Of a stretch of DNA of 64,000 bases, positions 20,657 through 27,612 are shown one piece after another (the first letter of the stretch is position 1; each line of letters opens with the position of its first letter). The position numbers and the translations under genes were made by a program. Origin of the DNA: Vibrio parahaemolyticus. Lineage in GTDB: Bacteria; Pseudomonadota; Gammaproteobacteria; Enterobacterales; Vibrionaceae. The stretch spans positions 2,604,001-2,668,000 of the forward strand of contig NZ_UHIL01000001.1 of NCBI RefSeq assembly GCF_900460535.1. Direction: 5' to 3'. Below the pieces are notes generated by a model. The model was not told the origin of the DNA. It did no database searches and worked only from the letters and a program-made list of their open reading frames with translations.

Positions 20657-21694
20657 ATGGAAAACATTCAAACCCTCACCCAGTTACTGAAAAACAGTCA
20701 TTGTGAATATCAAATCTTCGACCTTGGCCGACGCATCAAAACGATCGATTCGCAATTGTTCGCCGATGTTGAAAAAGGTCAGTGCCCTTACCCATATCCA
20801 ATGCAGCGTAAAGCACATTTAGCGATTGCTTATTGGAATGAACAAAAACAACCTTGGATTTGGTTTTTAAAGTTTGAACTGGATGAGCGCGGCTTACTCA
20901 AGCAATCTGATATTGGCAACTTCATTAAATACGTAGTTGAAGCCATGGGCACTCGTCTAAGCGAAGAGATGTCTGAAGAGCAACAACAAAAACTCTCCAA
21001 TAATCCATACACGTTCAAACCTTCTGAAGACAAAATGGCGGTATTCCACAGCCAAGTTCGTGCAAATTTGGATCTACCCACCAGCCAATATTACGAACAT
21101 ACACAGCACTACTTCACAGGCGGTCTAGGCTGGGAAAACTGGCAGACGGTTGGCCTGCAAGGAATCACCGATATCGCCGCACGCCTTGGTAAAGAGCAAA
21201 ATGCGGTCACTCTGCGTAAAGCTCTTAATCATTTACCTAACGAGCCTCTATACGCACTGCTTGGTGCTCTTGAGCATGTCGACTTACAAGAACGACTAGC
21301 GCAGCGTATCGCAGAAAAAGCGCAGCAAGAGATTCACAGCCCTGAACCAGATTTGTTCTTGCTATCGGCATTAACTCGCGCGTTAGCAGGCGCTCCAACT
21401 GAAATCTCTTTGCCAGTACTAGAAGCGATTTTGCAAAGCCCTCGTTTAAGTCACCAAGAAGTACTGATCGGCATTGCGGGACGAGCATGGCATCTTCTTT
21501 CTGATGCAAAAATCGCTGAACAATTTTTGCTGCGACTCGCACAAACAGGTAATCAAACCCTGTTCAATCAATTATTTGCCGATTTAGTTATGCTGCCAGA
21601 ACTAAGAATGGTATTGCTACCTTTGCTGCACTCTAGCCCATCGGAAGAGCTAGCCACTGCACTCATCAAATTGCAGCAAGCCACAAAGGGATAA
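20657..21694 (+). CDS. DUF3549 family protein
   Basis: The 345-residue protein belongs by recall to DUF3549, a family found mainly in vibrios and relatives, with no known function. I start it at the ATG at 20657 (MENIQTLTQLLKNSHCEYQIF), preceded by TAGGA; an in-frame extension upstream would overlap yqcC. The N-terminal half has IFDLGRRIKTID and WIWFLKFELDERGLL. The C-terminal half is leucine- and alanine-rich with repeated helical pairs (residues 170-345), suggesting a HEAT-like solenoid (inference). No signal peptide. A DUF3301 gene follows 13 bases later and is probably co-transcribed. Confidence 0.85.
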   Translation: MENIQTLTQLLKNSHCEYQIFDLGRRIKTIDSQLFADVEKGQCPYPYPMQRKAHLAIAYWNEQKQPWIWFLKFELDERGLLKQSDIGNFIKYVVEAMGTRLSEEMSEEQQQKLSNNPYTFKPSEDKMAVFHSQVRANLDLPTSQYYEHTQHYFTGGLGWENWQTVGLQGITDIAARLGKEQNAVTLRKALNHLPNEPLYALLGALEHVDLQERLAQRIAEKAQQEIHSPEPDLFLLSALTRALAGAPTEISLPVLEAILQSPRLSHQEVLIGIAGRAWHLLSDAKIAEQFLLRLAQTGNQTLFNQLFADLVMLPELRMVLLPLLHSSPSEELATALIKLQQATKG

Positions 21695-21707
21695 GAAAGG
21701 ATTAAGG

Positions 21708-22007
21708 ATGATAGGAGATCTACTGGCAATACTTGGACTGTGCTTTTTCTGTTTTCTATTTTGGCAACAACGACGTCAATCTGAGTTAGCCAAAGTTGCC
21801 ATCTCACGAAAATGCGAGCAATTAGATCTTCAGCTCGTTAGCATCGCTTTTGGAGCACACAAACTGAAAACGCCAGACGGAGTCTGGCGTTGGCATACAG
21901 TGTATCAATTTGAGTTTTCATCTCTTGGCGATGACTGCTATCAAGGCCAATTGACTATGGTTGGATTCAGGCCGCAGAGCTTTCACCTACCGCCACATCG
22001 CTTGTAA
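21708..22007 (+). CDS. DUF3301 family membrane-anchored protein
   Basis: The 99-residue product starts with one hydrophobic segment (IGDLLAILGLCFFCFLFWQ) followed by positive charges (QQRRQSELAK), so it is probably an N-in single-pass inner-membrane protein. A conserved soluble tail has CEQLDLQLVSIAFG and GVWRWHTVYQFEFSS. The family (DUF3301, from recall) has no assigned function. Its 3' end overlaps the 3' end of the converging GNAT gene by 41 bases, an unusually large tail-to-tail overlap. It lies 13 bases after the DUF3549 gene. Confidence 0.85.
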   Translation: MIGDLLAILGLCFFCFLFWQQRRQSELAKVAISRKCEQLDLQLVSIAFGAHKLKTPDGVWRWHTVYQFEFSSLGDDCYQGQLTMVGFRPQSFHLPPHRL

Positions 22008-22473
22008 ATTCCATTTCAAAGTAAGGGCCGAATAAGTCCTTACTTTCTCTTGTTTTAACAAATCCCAGTTTTTCCAATACCGCCATTGATGCTTGGTGAT
22101 TGCTGTTTACATTCGCTTTCACCTTATGTAGTTCCAATTCGCGGCACGCTTTAGGGAAAAACGCTTTTAGCGCTTCTGTCGCTAACCCTTTACCCCAATA
22201 CGCCTTATCAAAAATAAAACCTAATTCGGGTTCGGAATCGAGATGGGAAATGAATACATGCCCCATATAGTCACGGCTCGTACTCTCAAGTACCGCCATA
22301 CTATAAATATTTTCGTCATCCAGTATTTTCTCAAACAATTGTTTGGCAGAGGCTACTGTATGAGGACCATTCATTTCGGCACGGTTTTTCGCACAGCAAT
22401 TAAGCATAACGAATTCTAGTTGCAACGACTCATTGTAGGGTAGAAGAAGCATTCTTCTGGTTACTATGGCCAC
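21967..22473 (-). CDS. GNAT family N-acetyltransferase
   Basis: The 168-residue product is a GCN5-related acetyltransferase of the RimJ/RimL-like group. The acetyl-CoA binding strand and helix are visible in ELGFIFDKAYWGKGLATEALKAF (split across two stretches), with the Q/R-x-x-G-x-G/A loop replaced by YWGKGLA. The usual late KVKANVNSNHQASMAVLEKLGF block follows. The substrate cannot be told from sequence. The 3' end overlaps the DUF3301 gene on the other strand. It starts next to the csrB region, about 210 bases beyond the sRNA terminator. Confidence 0.88.
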   Translation of the reverse strand: MAIVTRRMLLLPYNESLQLEFVMLNCCAKNRAEMNGPHTVASAKQLFEKILDDENIYSMAVLESTSRDYMGHVFISHLDSEPELGFIFDKAYWGKGLATEALKAFFPKACRELELHKVKANVNSNHQASMAVLEKLGFVKTRESKDLFGPYFEMEFTSDVAVGESSAA

Positions 22474-22680
22474 ATCTGTTCCTTGATTACAGCAAACTTA
22501 ATTAATCCGCATATCACAAGCTAAGCGAAGCTGAGCCTGCCAAGTGACTGCGGGAGATAACGCCTTGTAGAGAAGCCGAAAGTTAAACCAACTGATTGGA
22601 AAGGATATTGATCTGGATTGTTTTTTATTAAGTGTTATTAGGATTTTATAAATTTTGTGACATTGACGGTTTTACCATCG

Positions 22681-22717
22681 AAAATAAGAAAGACCCCGAC
22701 ACGAATGTATCGGGGTC
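22681..22717 (-). terminator. Rho-independent terminator of the CsrB-family sRNA
   Basis: The minus strand reads GACCCCGA, a 10-base centre, TCGGGGTC, then TTTCTTATTTT. The 8-bp GC-rich stem with a T-rich tail ends the GGA-hairpin region, not a protein gene. Confidence 0.9.
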
Positions 22718-23091
22718 ATGGTCTTACTCGCAGCAGTCCGGCTACTAAATAGTGCTCCATGCATCATCCATAATAGTGGCTGATTCCGTCAGCTCAGTCC
22801 TTACGTCGCCGTCCTAGCGGTGTCCTTATCATCCTGATAGCTAACATTCCCCGTTAGCGCACATCACTTGTTCCTTGAGCGGTGTCCCTTGCATCTTCCT
22901 GATGCTGTCCATAACCTCAATCCTATGAGGGGTCCATTGTCTATCCTTAGTCATCAACATCCTATTGATGATTGCTTCCTTACAATGTCCTGCGCTCCAT
23001 GCTTGATCAATCATCCTGATTAACCAAATCGTCTTCCTGACGATAACCAAATCCTTGGTGCTTTCCTGTTCCGTGTCTGCTTCCTGCCGAC
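22690..23091 (-). ncRNA. csrB: CsrB-family regulatory RNA (CsrA-sequestering)
   Basis: This stretch of about 400 bases encodes no convincing protein. On the minus strand it holds about 26 GGA triplets, many as AGGA in the loops of short hairpins. Examples are GCATC-AGGAA-GATGC, CATCAA-TAGGATG-TTGATG, CCTCA-TAGGAT-TGAGG, CGTC-AGGAA-GACG and GCTAAC-GGGGAAT-GTTAGC. This is the hallmark of CsrB/CsrC/RsmZ RNAs, which titrate the translational regulator CsrA. The probable 5' end (GTCGGCAGGAAGC) resembles E. coli CsrB, and a strong terminator forms the 3' end. A promoter, an IHF site and a VarA box lie upstream. Vibrios carry several CsrB copies; which one this is cannot be told here. Confidence 0.93.
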
Positions 23092-23098
23092 AAGGTTA

Positions 23099-23126
23099 AA
23101 TTTACGCTTTTCCTTAGCTTTCACAA
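23099..23126 (-). promoter_or_regulatory. csrB promoter
   Basis: On the minus strand TTGTGA (23126-23121) and TAAATT (23104-23099) are separated by 16 bases. Transcription would start 8 bases on, near 23091, at the GTCGGCAGG that resembles the E. coli CsrB 5' end. Confidence 0.65.
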
Positions 23127-23184
23127 TCTACCCTAAAACAATTTTTTTTATTCGCAGCGGTTAATAATATGTTAAATCATTATT

Positions 23185-23197
23185 TATCAAAACCTTA
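23185..23197 (+). promoter_or_regulatory. IHF-consensus site upstream of csrB
   Basis: TATCAAAACCTTA fits the IHF consensus WATCAANNNNTTR at every position. It lies in an AT-rich stretch about 100 bases upstream of the predicted csrB start, between the promoter and the VarA box. That is where a DNA bend could bring the distal activator to RNA polymerase. Confidence 0.55.
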
Positions 23198-23250
23198 CGA
23201 GCAAGCTTTTCTTTAAAACTGATGACGAAATCGTTTTCTCTTACACGCTA

Positions 23251-23268
23251 TGTAAGAGATCTCTCACA
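23251..23268 (-). promoter_or_regulatory. VarA/GacA/UvrY binding site upstream of csrB
   Basis: TGTAAGAGATCTCTCACA matches the response-regulator palindrome TGTAAG-N6-CTTACA with one change. Its centre is about 168 bases before the predicted csrB start, similar to distances reported for GacA/UvrY sites of Csr RNAs. An overlapping inverted pair, CTTACA-CGCTA-TGTAAG (23240-23256), shares the left half-site and could be a second contact. Confidence 0.75.
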
Positions 23269-23347
23269 ACCCACTACCGAAATTGCTATTCGCTAAATCC
23301 CACCTCTCAAAGTATGATGACAACTATATCGTTATTAAGGATTGAAA

Positions 23348-23635
23348 ATGTTAACTCAAGACGTCACGAAAGAGCTGGAAACTGTGATGGAGCAGCTGCA
23401 ACGAGAAGGGAAAGAGCCAACGGTTGCACTAGTGAAAGCACGTATGAAGACACCAGTCCCAATGCCTGCACTCATTACTGTTATCAAAAGCTGGAAGAGC
23501 GCGAATCACGTTCCAAAAGTAGAAGTCACTGTGCCACTATCGAAAGAAGAAGATCGCCTGACGGCACTTGAAAACACAGTCGCAAAATTAACCGCTCGTA
23601 TTGAAGAGCTAGAAGCAAAACTGGGTGAGAAATAA
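23348..23635 (+). CDS. Small KfrA-N-like protein with C-terminal coiled coil
   Basis: The 95-residue product starts at the ATG at 23348, 6-7 bases after AAGGA; a TTG two codons upstream is too close to that site. Residues 1-50 ([20 protein letters not shown], then [21 protein letters not shown]) resemble the N-terminal DNA-binding domain of KfrA-type proteins. Residues 60-95 ([20 protein letters not shown]) form a leucine-heptad coiled coil, so a DNA-binding dimer is plausible (inference). It lies 2 bases before the DUF188 gene, almost certainly in one transcript. Function unknown. Confidence 0.75.
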   Translation: MLTQDVTKELETVMEQLQREGKEPTVALVKARMKTPVPMPALITVIKSWKSANHVPKVEVTVPLSKEEDRLTALENTVAKLTARIEELEAKLGEK

Positions 23636-23637
23636 GA

Positions 23638-24081
23638 ATGAAGTTATGGGTAGATGCAGACGCTTGTCCTAAAGTGATCCGTGAGACCATCGTGCGTGCC
23701 GCAGAACGAACCGGCGTAGAGTGCACCTTTGTCGCTAATCACGTTGTACCAGTGCCAAAAAGAGCCAACATTCACTCACTTCAAGTCCCTGCAGGTTTTG
23801 ATATTGCTGACAACGAAATTGTTCGTCGTGTAGAGCCAAATGATTTGGTCATCACATCCGATATCCCACTTGCCGATGAAGTCATCACTAAAGGCGCTCT
23901 AGCGTTGAGCTCTCGTGGCGAGCTTTACACCAAAGACACCATCAAAGCGCGTCTTAATATTCGTGACTTTATGGAAACCATGCGCTCAAGCGGTATTCAA
24001 ACTGGCGGGCCTGCGGCACTTTCGCAAACCGAACGCCGAGAATTTGCAAACCATCTGGATAGAATCCTCGCGAAGCGATAA
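23638..24081 (+). CDS. yaiI: YaiI/YqxD family protein (DUF188)
   Basis: The 147-residue product belongs to the UPF0178/DUF188 family, related to PIN-like nuclease folds but with no proven activity. Conserved acidic residues appear in [16 protein letters not shown] at the N-terminus and in [15 protein letters not shown], as expected for a metal site. The C-terminal part has [20 protein letters not shown], typical of the family. It follows the KfrA-N-like gene by 2 bases and ends before a bidirectional terminator. Confidence 0.9.
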   Translation: MKLWVDADACPKVIRETIVRAAERTGVECTFVANHVVPVPKRANIHSLQVPAGFDIADNEIVRRVEPNDLVITSDIPLADEVITKGALALSSRGELYTKDTIKARLNIRDFMETMRSSGIQTGGPAALSQTERREFANHLDRILAKR

Positions 24082-24152
24082 AGGGCTTTCTTTCAAACAT
24101 TGAAATGACCCATCTCTGAAATAAGACTCAACAGAGTTCGTACTTCAAACAT

Positions 24153-24188
24153 GCAAAAAAAGCCTGCGAATATCGCAGGCTTTTTTTG
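24153..24188. terminator. Bidirectional terminator
   Basis: AAAAAAAGCCTGCGA and TCGCAGGCTTTTTTT form a perfect long stem with a 3-base centre and both A and T runs. It separates the DUF188 gene from the converging AbgT-family gene. Confidence 0.9.
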
Positions 24189-24212
24189 GAGCTGTGTGAG
24201 GTGCCCTAAGTA

Positions 24213-25799
24213 TTACGGCGTGTAATACGTTGCAGCGCCCGGGCCGACTGGTAGACCAAATACGAATACCCATAGGTAGAACAGCAAACTCCAACCTACG
24301 ATAAAGCAGATTGAGTAAGGCAGCATGGTCGCGATCAGCGTACCGATACCTAGATTCTTCATGTAGCGAGTCGCTACCGCCAAAATCAAACCAAAGTAGC
24401 TCATCATCGGTGTGATGATGTTCGTGGTTGAATCACCGATACGGTAAGCCGCTTGAATGGTTTCTGGAGCATAACCCACTAGCATTAGCATTGGCACGAA
24501 GATAGGAGCTGTCACGGCCCACTGCGCCGATGCAGAACCGATCATCAGGTTAATGAAGCCACACATCAGAATGAATGCGAAGAACAACATAGGGCCAGTC
24601 AGACCGATGCTTTGCAGGAAGTCAGCACCTGCAACGGCAAATACTTGGCCAAAGTTCGTCCACTTAAAGAAAGCAACAAACTGCGCAGCGAAGAACACCA
24701 ACACGATGTACATGCCCATCGAAGACATTGATTTAGACATCGCATCGATAACATCGCGGTCGGTTTTCATCGTGCCAACGACTTTACCGTATACAAAGCC
24801 AGGGATAGCAAAGAATATGAAGATGAAAGCGACGATACTTTTCAGGAATGGGGATCCTGCGACAGTGCCAGCGTCTGAACGTAGGATGCCGTCTTCTGGA
24901 ACAATCGTCCAAGCCAACAAAGCAGACACAACCAACACAGCAAGACCAGCAACTTTCAGACCTTTCTTCTCAAGGTCAGTTAGGTTGCCCATTTTGTCGT
25001 TAGACAAATCTTCAGCCGCTTCTTCTTCGTTGTACTTGCCAAGTTTCGGCTCAACGATTTTCTCTGTAACGAATGCACCCATACCCGCGATGAAGAACGT
25101 CGACACAAACATGAAGTACCAGTTTACTTCTGGTCCAACAGTGTAAGTCGGGTCAATCATTTGAGCTGCTGTCTCAGTAATACCTGAAAGCAGTGGGTCA
25201 ACTGTACCAATTAGAAGGTTTGCTGAGTAACCGCCCGATACACCGGCAAATGCTGCCGCAAGACCAGCAAGAGGATGACGACCAAGGGAATGGAAAAGCA
25301 TTGCAGCAAGTGGGATAAGAACCACGTAGCCAAGCTCAGAAGCGGTGTTTGAAATGATACCAGCAAAAACAACCGTAACCGTCACCATACGTTGTGACGC
25401 ACCCATTACTAGACCACGCATTGCTGCTGAAAGTAGGCCCGAGTATTCCGCAATTGCAACACCAAGCATCGCAACCAATACCGTGCCTAACGGTGCGAAA
25501 CCAACAAAGTTTTTCACTAGATTGGTAACAATAAGCTCTAGACCGTCAGCGTTAAGTAAGCTGACCACTTGAATCATGCCGTCTGCAGCACGACCTTTTG
25601 CTCCCTCAGGACGAGGATCGACAACCGATACTTCGAAGTAACCAGCTATACCCGACATCACCAAAATGGCTAAACAGAAAATGGCAAATAGTGTGATCGG
25701 GTGGGGCAACAGGTTCCCCAAATATTCGACAGTATCCAAAAAGCGCGTAAACAACGGCTTCTTAGGTGAGTTTTGTTTAATTGAAGCAGATGAACTCAT
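24213..25799 (-). CDS. AbgT family transporter
   Basis: The 528-residue inner-membrane protein belongs to the AbgT family (p-aminobenzoyl-glutamate importer AbgT and sulfonamide exporter MtrF). It has about ten hydrophobic segments plus two re-entrant hairpins. Characteristic stretches are RFLDTVEYLGNLLPHPITLF at the N-terminus, GGYSANLLIGTVDPLLSGIT, and the late GDSTTNIITPMMSYFGLILA. A charged cytoplasmic loop (about 255-280) separates the halves. No abgA/abgB hydrolase genes are adjacent, so the physiological substrate is uncertain. GGAGGG precedes the ATG. Confidence 0.93.
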   Translation of the reverse strand: MSSSASIKQNSPKKPLFTRFLDTVEYLGNLLPHPITLFAIFCLAILVMSGIAGYFEVSVVDPRPEGAKGRAADGMIQVVSLLNADGLELIVTNLVKNFVGFAPLGTVLVAMLGVAIAEYSGLLSAAMRGLVMGASQRMVTVTVVFAGIISNTASELGYVVLIPLAAMLFHSLGRHPLAGLAAAFAGVSGGYSANLLIGTVDPLLSGITETAAQMIDPTYTVGPEVNWYFMFVSTFFIAGMGAFVTEKIVEPKLGKYNEEEAAEDLSNDKMGNLTDLEKKGLKVAGLAVLVVSALLAWTIVPEDGILRSDAGTVAGSPFLKSIVAFIFIFFAIPGFVYGKVVGTMKTDRDVIDAMSKSMSSMGMYIVLVFFAAQFVAFFKWTNFGQVFAVAGADFLQSIGLTGPMLFFAFILMCGFINLMIGSASAQWAVTAPIFVPMLMLVGYAPETIQAAYRIGDSTTNIITPMMSYFGLILAVATRYMKNLGIGTLIATMLPYSICFIVGWSLLFYLWVFVFGLPVGPGAATYYTP

Positions 25800-26293
25800 C
25801 TGTTCCCTCCTTGTTTTTATTCCTATGCAATTGTGAAAAAAATGTCACAAAGCGAGCGAAGGGTACTTGAGTAAAGAGTCAATTAAAAGCCAAAAACGTT
25901 ACAAATTGTAAATCAATGGCAAATTTATAACCAGTTTTTTGCATAAATGTAGATATTTCATCCATATAAAACAAATTAACCAATATTATAAATTAAACAA
26001 AGATATAACCATTAGATATGCAGGAATGCCTAATCCCTATATAAAGTCCGAATGCAAAGATAGTGTATGGTGTAAGCTCAAAGAGCCGAGCAGTCTGCAA
26101 ACGTTCAATTTTGACTTGAATAACGACGAAGTCGTGCCAGTAAAAACCATGCCAAGCACGAGCGAATAAACGTTGGCACTTGGCGAGTATTAGGTGGGCG
26201 TGTAGATTCATAGCTGCTGAGGCAATCATCCGTTGTCATGGACGAAAATACCTTCAATTTCGCTACACACCCCTTTGTTGTTCGTTTCTACTG
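25800..26293. other. Unassigned 494-base gap with a doubtful 76-codon frame
   Basis: The 5' part (25850-26010) is very AT-rich and presumably holds the AbgT-gene promoter. A plus-strand frame from 25939 to 26169 has an AT-rich first half and a more ordinary, hydrophilic second half (MPNPYIKSECKDSVWCKLKE and onward to PSTSE). I see no good ribosome binding site and recognise no family. GCCAAG (26151) and CTTGGC (26179) could pair across a loop of about 22 bases. The remainder up to rpmJ2 shows nothing I can name. It could be a gene remnant, a small orphan gene or an untranslated region. Confidence 0.4.
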
Positions 26294-26419
26294 TTATTTT
26301 TGTACAGCTTTGAACCTCGGATTTGTCTTACAAATAACGTACAAGCGCCCTCTTCTTTTCACTATCTGACAGTCAGGATGACGGCTCTTCGCGCTTTTAA
26401 GTGATTTCACAACTTTCAT
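26294..26419 (-). CDS. rpmJ2: Ribosomal protein L36, zinc-independent paralogue (L36B)
   Basis: This short gene encodes 41 residues beginning [17 protein letters not shown], with [20 protein letters not shown] next, ending AVQK. It matches E. coli YkgO, the 'C-minus' form of L36: the zinc ribbon ligands of the normal protein are lost (only two isolated cysteines remain). Such paralogues replace the zinc-binding forms when zinc is scarce, freeing zinc. It starts 3 bases after the stop of rpmE2 and shares its Zur-box promoter. It is about 5 residues shorter than YkgO, lacking the lysine-rich tail. Confidence 0.93.
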   Translation of the reverse strand: MKVVKSLKSAKSRHPDCQIVKRRGRLYVICKTNPRFKAVQK

Positions 26420-26422
26420 GAC

Positions 26423-26683
26423 TTATTCCTTCTCACTAGTAAATTGACCAAAACGACGGTTGAAGTTCGCAATACGCCCTTCCGCTTGAACCACTCGTTG
26501 CTTACCTGTGTAAAACGGATGAGAAGACGACGACACGTCCAATGTGAAGTACGGGTATGTTTTTCCGTCTTTCCACTCAATGGTGCGATCGGTTTTCAAT
26601 GTTGAGCCGACAACAAAGTATTCATCCACACTTGTGTCATGAAACACCACTGGACGATAGTCAGGATGGATTCCTGGTTTCAT
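26423..26683 (-). CDS. rpmE2: Ribosomal protein L31 type B (zinc-independent)
   Basis: The 86-residue product is the type B form of L31 (YkgM). It starts [19 protein letters not shown] and has the type B insert ([17 protein letters not shown]). It lacks the CxxC zinc ligands of L31A and ends with [19 protein letters not shown]. It is co-transcribed with rpmJ2 directly downstream. A palindrome matching the Zur operator lies just upstream, so it should be repressed when zinc is plentiful. Confidence 0.95.
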   Translation of the reverse strand: MKPGIHPDYRPVVFHDTSVDEYFVVGSTLKTDRTIEWKDGKTYPYFTLDVSSSSHPFYTGKQRVVQAEGRIANFNRRFGQFTSEKE

Positions 26684-26702
26684 TTCAATTTCCTTTAAAC
26701 TA

Positions 26703-26725
26703 AATTGTTATGTTATAACATTTTA
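26703..26725 (-). promoter_or_regulatory. Zur box upstream of rpmE2-rpmJ2
   Basis: The minus strand reads AAATGTTATAACATAACAAT, closely matching the gammaproteobacterial Zur operator GAAATGTTATANTATAACA and continuing TTTC. It lies 20-42 bases before the rpmE2 start, where bound Zur would block transcription. Confidence 0.75.
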
Positions 26726-26805
26726 ATTAATAATCATTCCCAATAAGAAATGCAAGAGAAATTTGTGATACTTTTTCACTTAAATGAATCTTGAAGAAAT
26801 TTGCT

Positions 26806-27501
26806 ATGTATTCGATTGAGCCGATTGGCATCATTGAAACCCCTTACAAAGAGAAGTTTGCCGTCCCTCGCCAACCGCGCCTAGTTCCAGCCGCTAAAGC
26901 GCGAGTAAAACTGTTAGGCGAGGCAAATAGCCCAGAAGCGGTGCGCGGATTAGAACAGTTCTCTCACGTCTGGTTATTGTTTCTGTTTGACCAAAATTTG
27001 GAGGCAGGATGGAAACCAACCGTACGGCCTCCTCGTTTGGGTGGAAATGAGCGTATTGGCGTGTTTGCTTCGCGCTCTACCTTTCGACCAAATGGCATTG
27101 GAATGTCGGCAGTCGAAGTGAAAGGCATCACGAAGAAAGGTGATCAAATATATATTGATCTTGGCAGTGTTGATTTGGTCGATGGCACACCGATTGTCGA
27201 CATCAAACCTTATATTCCTTACTCAGATGCCATTCCTGAAGCGATTGGCGGCTACGCTGGTGAAGAGCCTGAAAAATCGAACGTCACCTTTTCGTCTCAA
27301 GCATTGGCGATGCTAGCAAAGCGATCCGATACTCAATATGTACAATCGGTGATCGAACAAGTTCTAGCTCAGGATCCTCGTCCTGCATACAAGAAGAACA
27401 AACCGGATACCAAGGAATATGCGGTAAATTTGTTCGATCTGAACGTTAAGTTCAGCGTGAATAGCAACTTAATAACAGTTACGGCGATTGAAAGCTTTTG
27501 A
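26806..27501 (+). CDS. trmO: tRNA (N6-threonylcarbamoyladenosine(37)-N6)-methyltransferase TrmO
   Basis: TrmO (TsaA/YaeB) methylates N6 of t6A37 in tRNA-Thr(GGU), using SAM with an unusual beta-barrel fold. From the ATG at 26806 the product is 231 residues (MYSIEPIGIIETPYKEKFAV). A TTG five codons upstream is possible but less likely, as E. coli TrmO begins comparably. Key blocks are SPEAVRGLEQFSHVWLLFLF, RSTFRPNGIGMSAV and LVDGTPIVDIKPYIPYSD. proS follows after 111 bases, an arrangement also seen in enterobacteria, where trmO lies near proS. Confidence 0.93.
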   Translation: MYSIEPIGIIETPYKEKFAVPRQPRLVPAAKARVKLLGEANSPEAVRGLEQFSHVWLLFLFDQNLEAGWKPTVRPPRLGGNERIGVFASRSTFRPNGIGMSAVEVKGITKKGDQIYIDLGSVDLVDGTPIVDIKPYIPYSDAIPEAIGGYAGEEPEKSNVTFSSQALAMLAKRSDTQYVQSVIEQVLAQDPRPAYKKNKPDTKEYAVNLFDLNVKFSVNSNLITVTAIESF

Positions 27502-27612
27502 CAAAGCCAATTGGCTGATATTATAAACGGCTAACAATTTTCCCTTCTTGGGACCTTCATACTCCTGTCCATTCTGGCTTGAGTAACTAACTTTAATAAA
27601 CGGATAAATTTA

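Noticed and set aside
22841..23050. 69-codon minus-strand open frame
   Set aside because: It lies wholly inside the CsrB-family RNA; its sequence is dictated by GGA hairpins and it lacks a ribosome binding site and family resemblance.
23314..23571. Plus-strand 85-codon frame overlapping the KfrA-N-like gene
   Set aside because: It is arginine-, glutamate- and serine-rich shadow coding in another frame; the 23348 gene has the ribosome binding site and the coherent domain.
25832..25849. CRP-like site TGTGA...TCACA before the AbgT gene
   Set aside because: The half-sites are separated by 8 bases instead of the 6 required for CRP, and the position, about 35-50 bases before the start codon, does not decide it.
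26150..26260. Integron attC site or tRNA-like element near the inverted pair
   Set aside because: No attC core sites, no cloverleaf and no CCA end; the pairing is limited to six bases.
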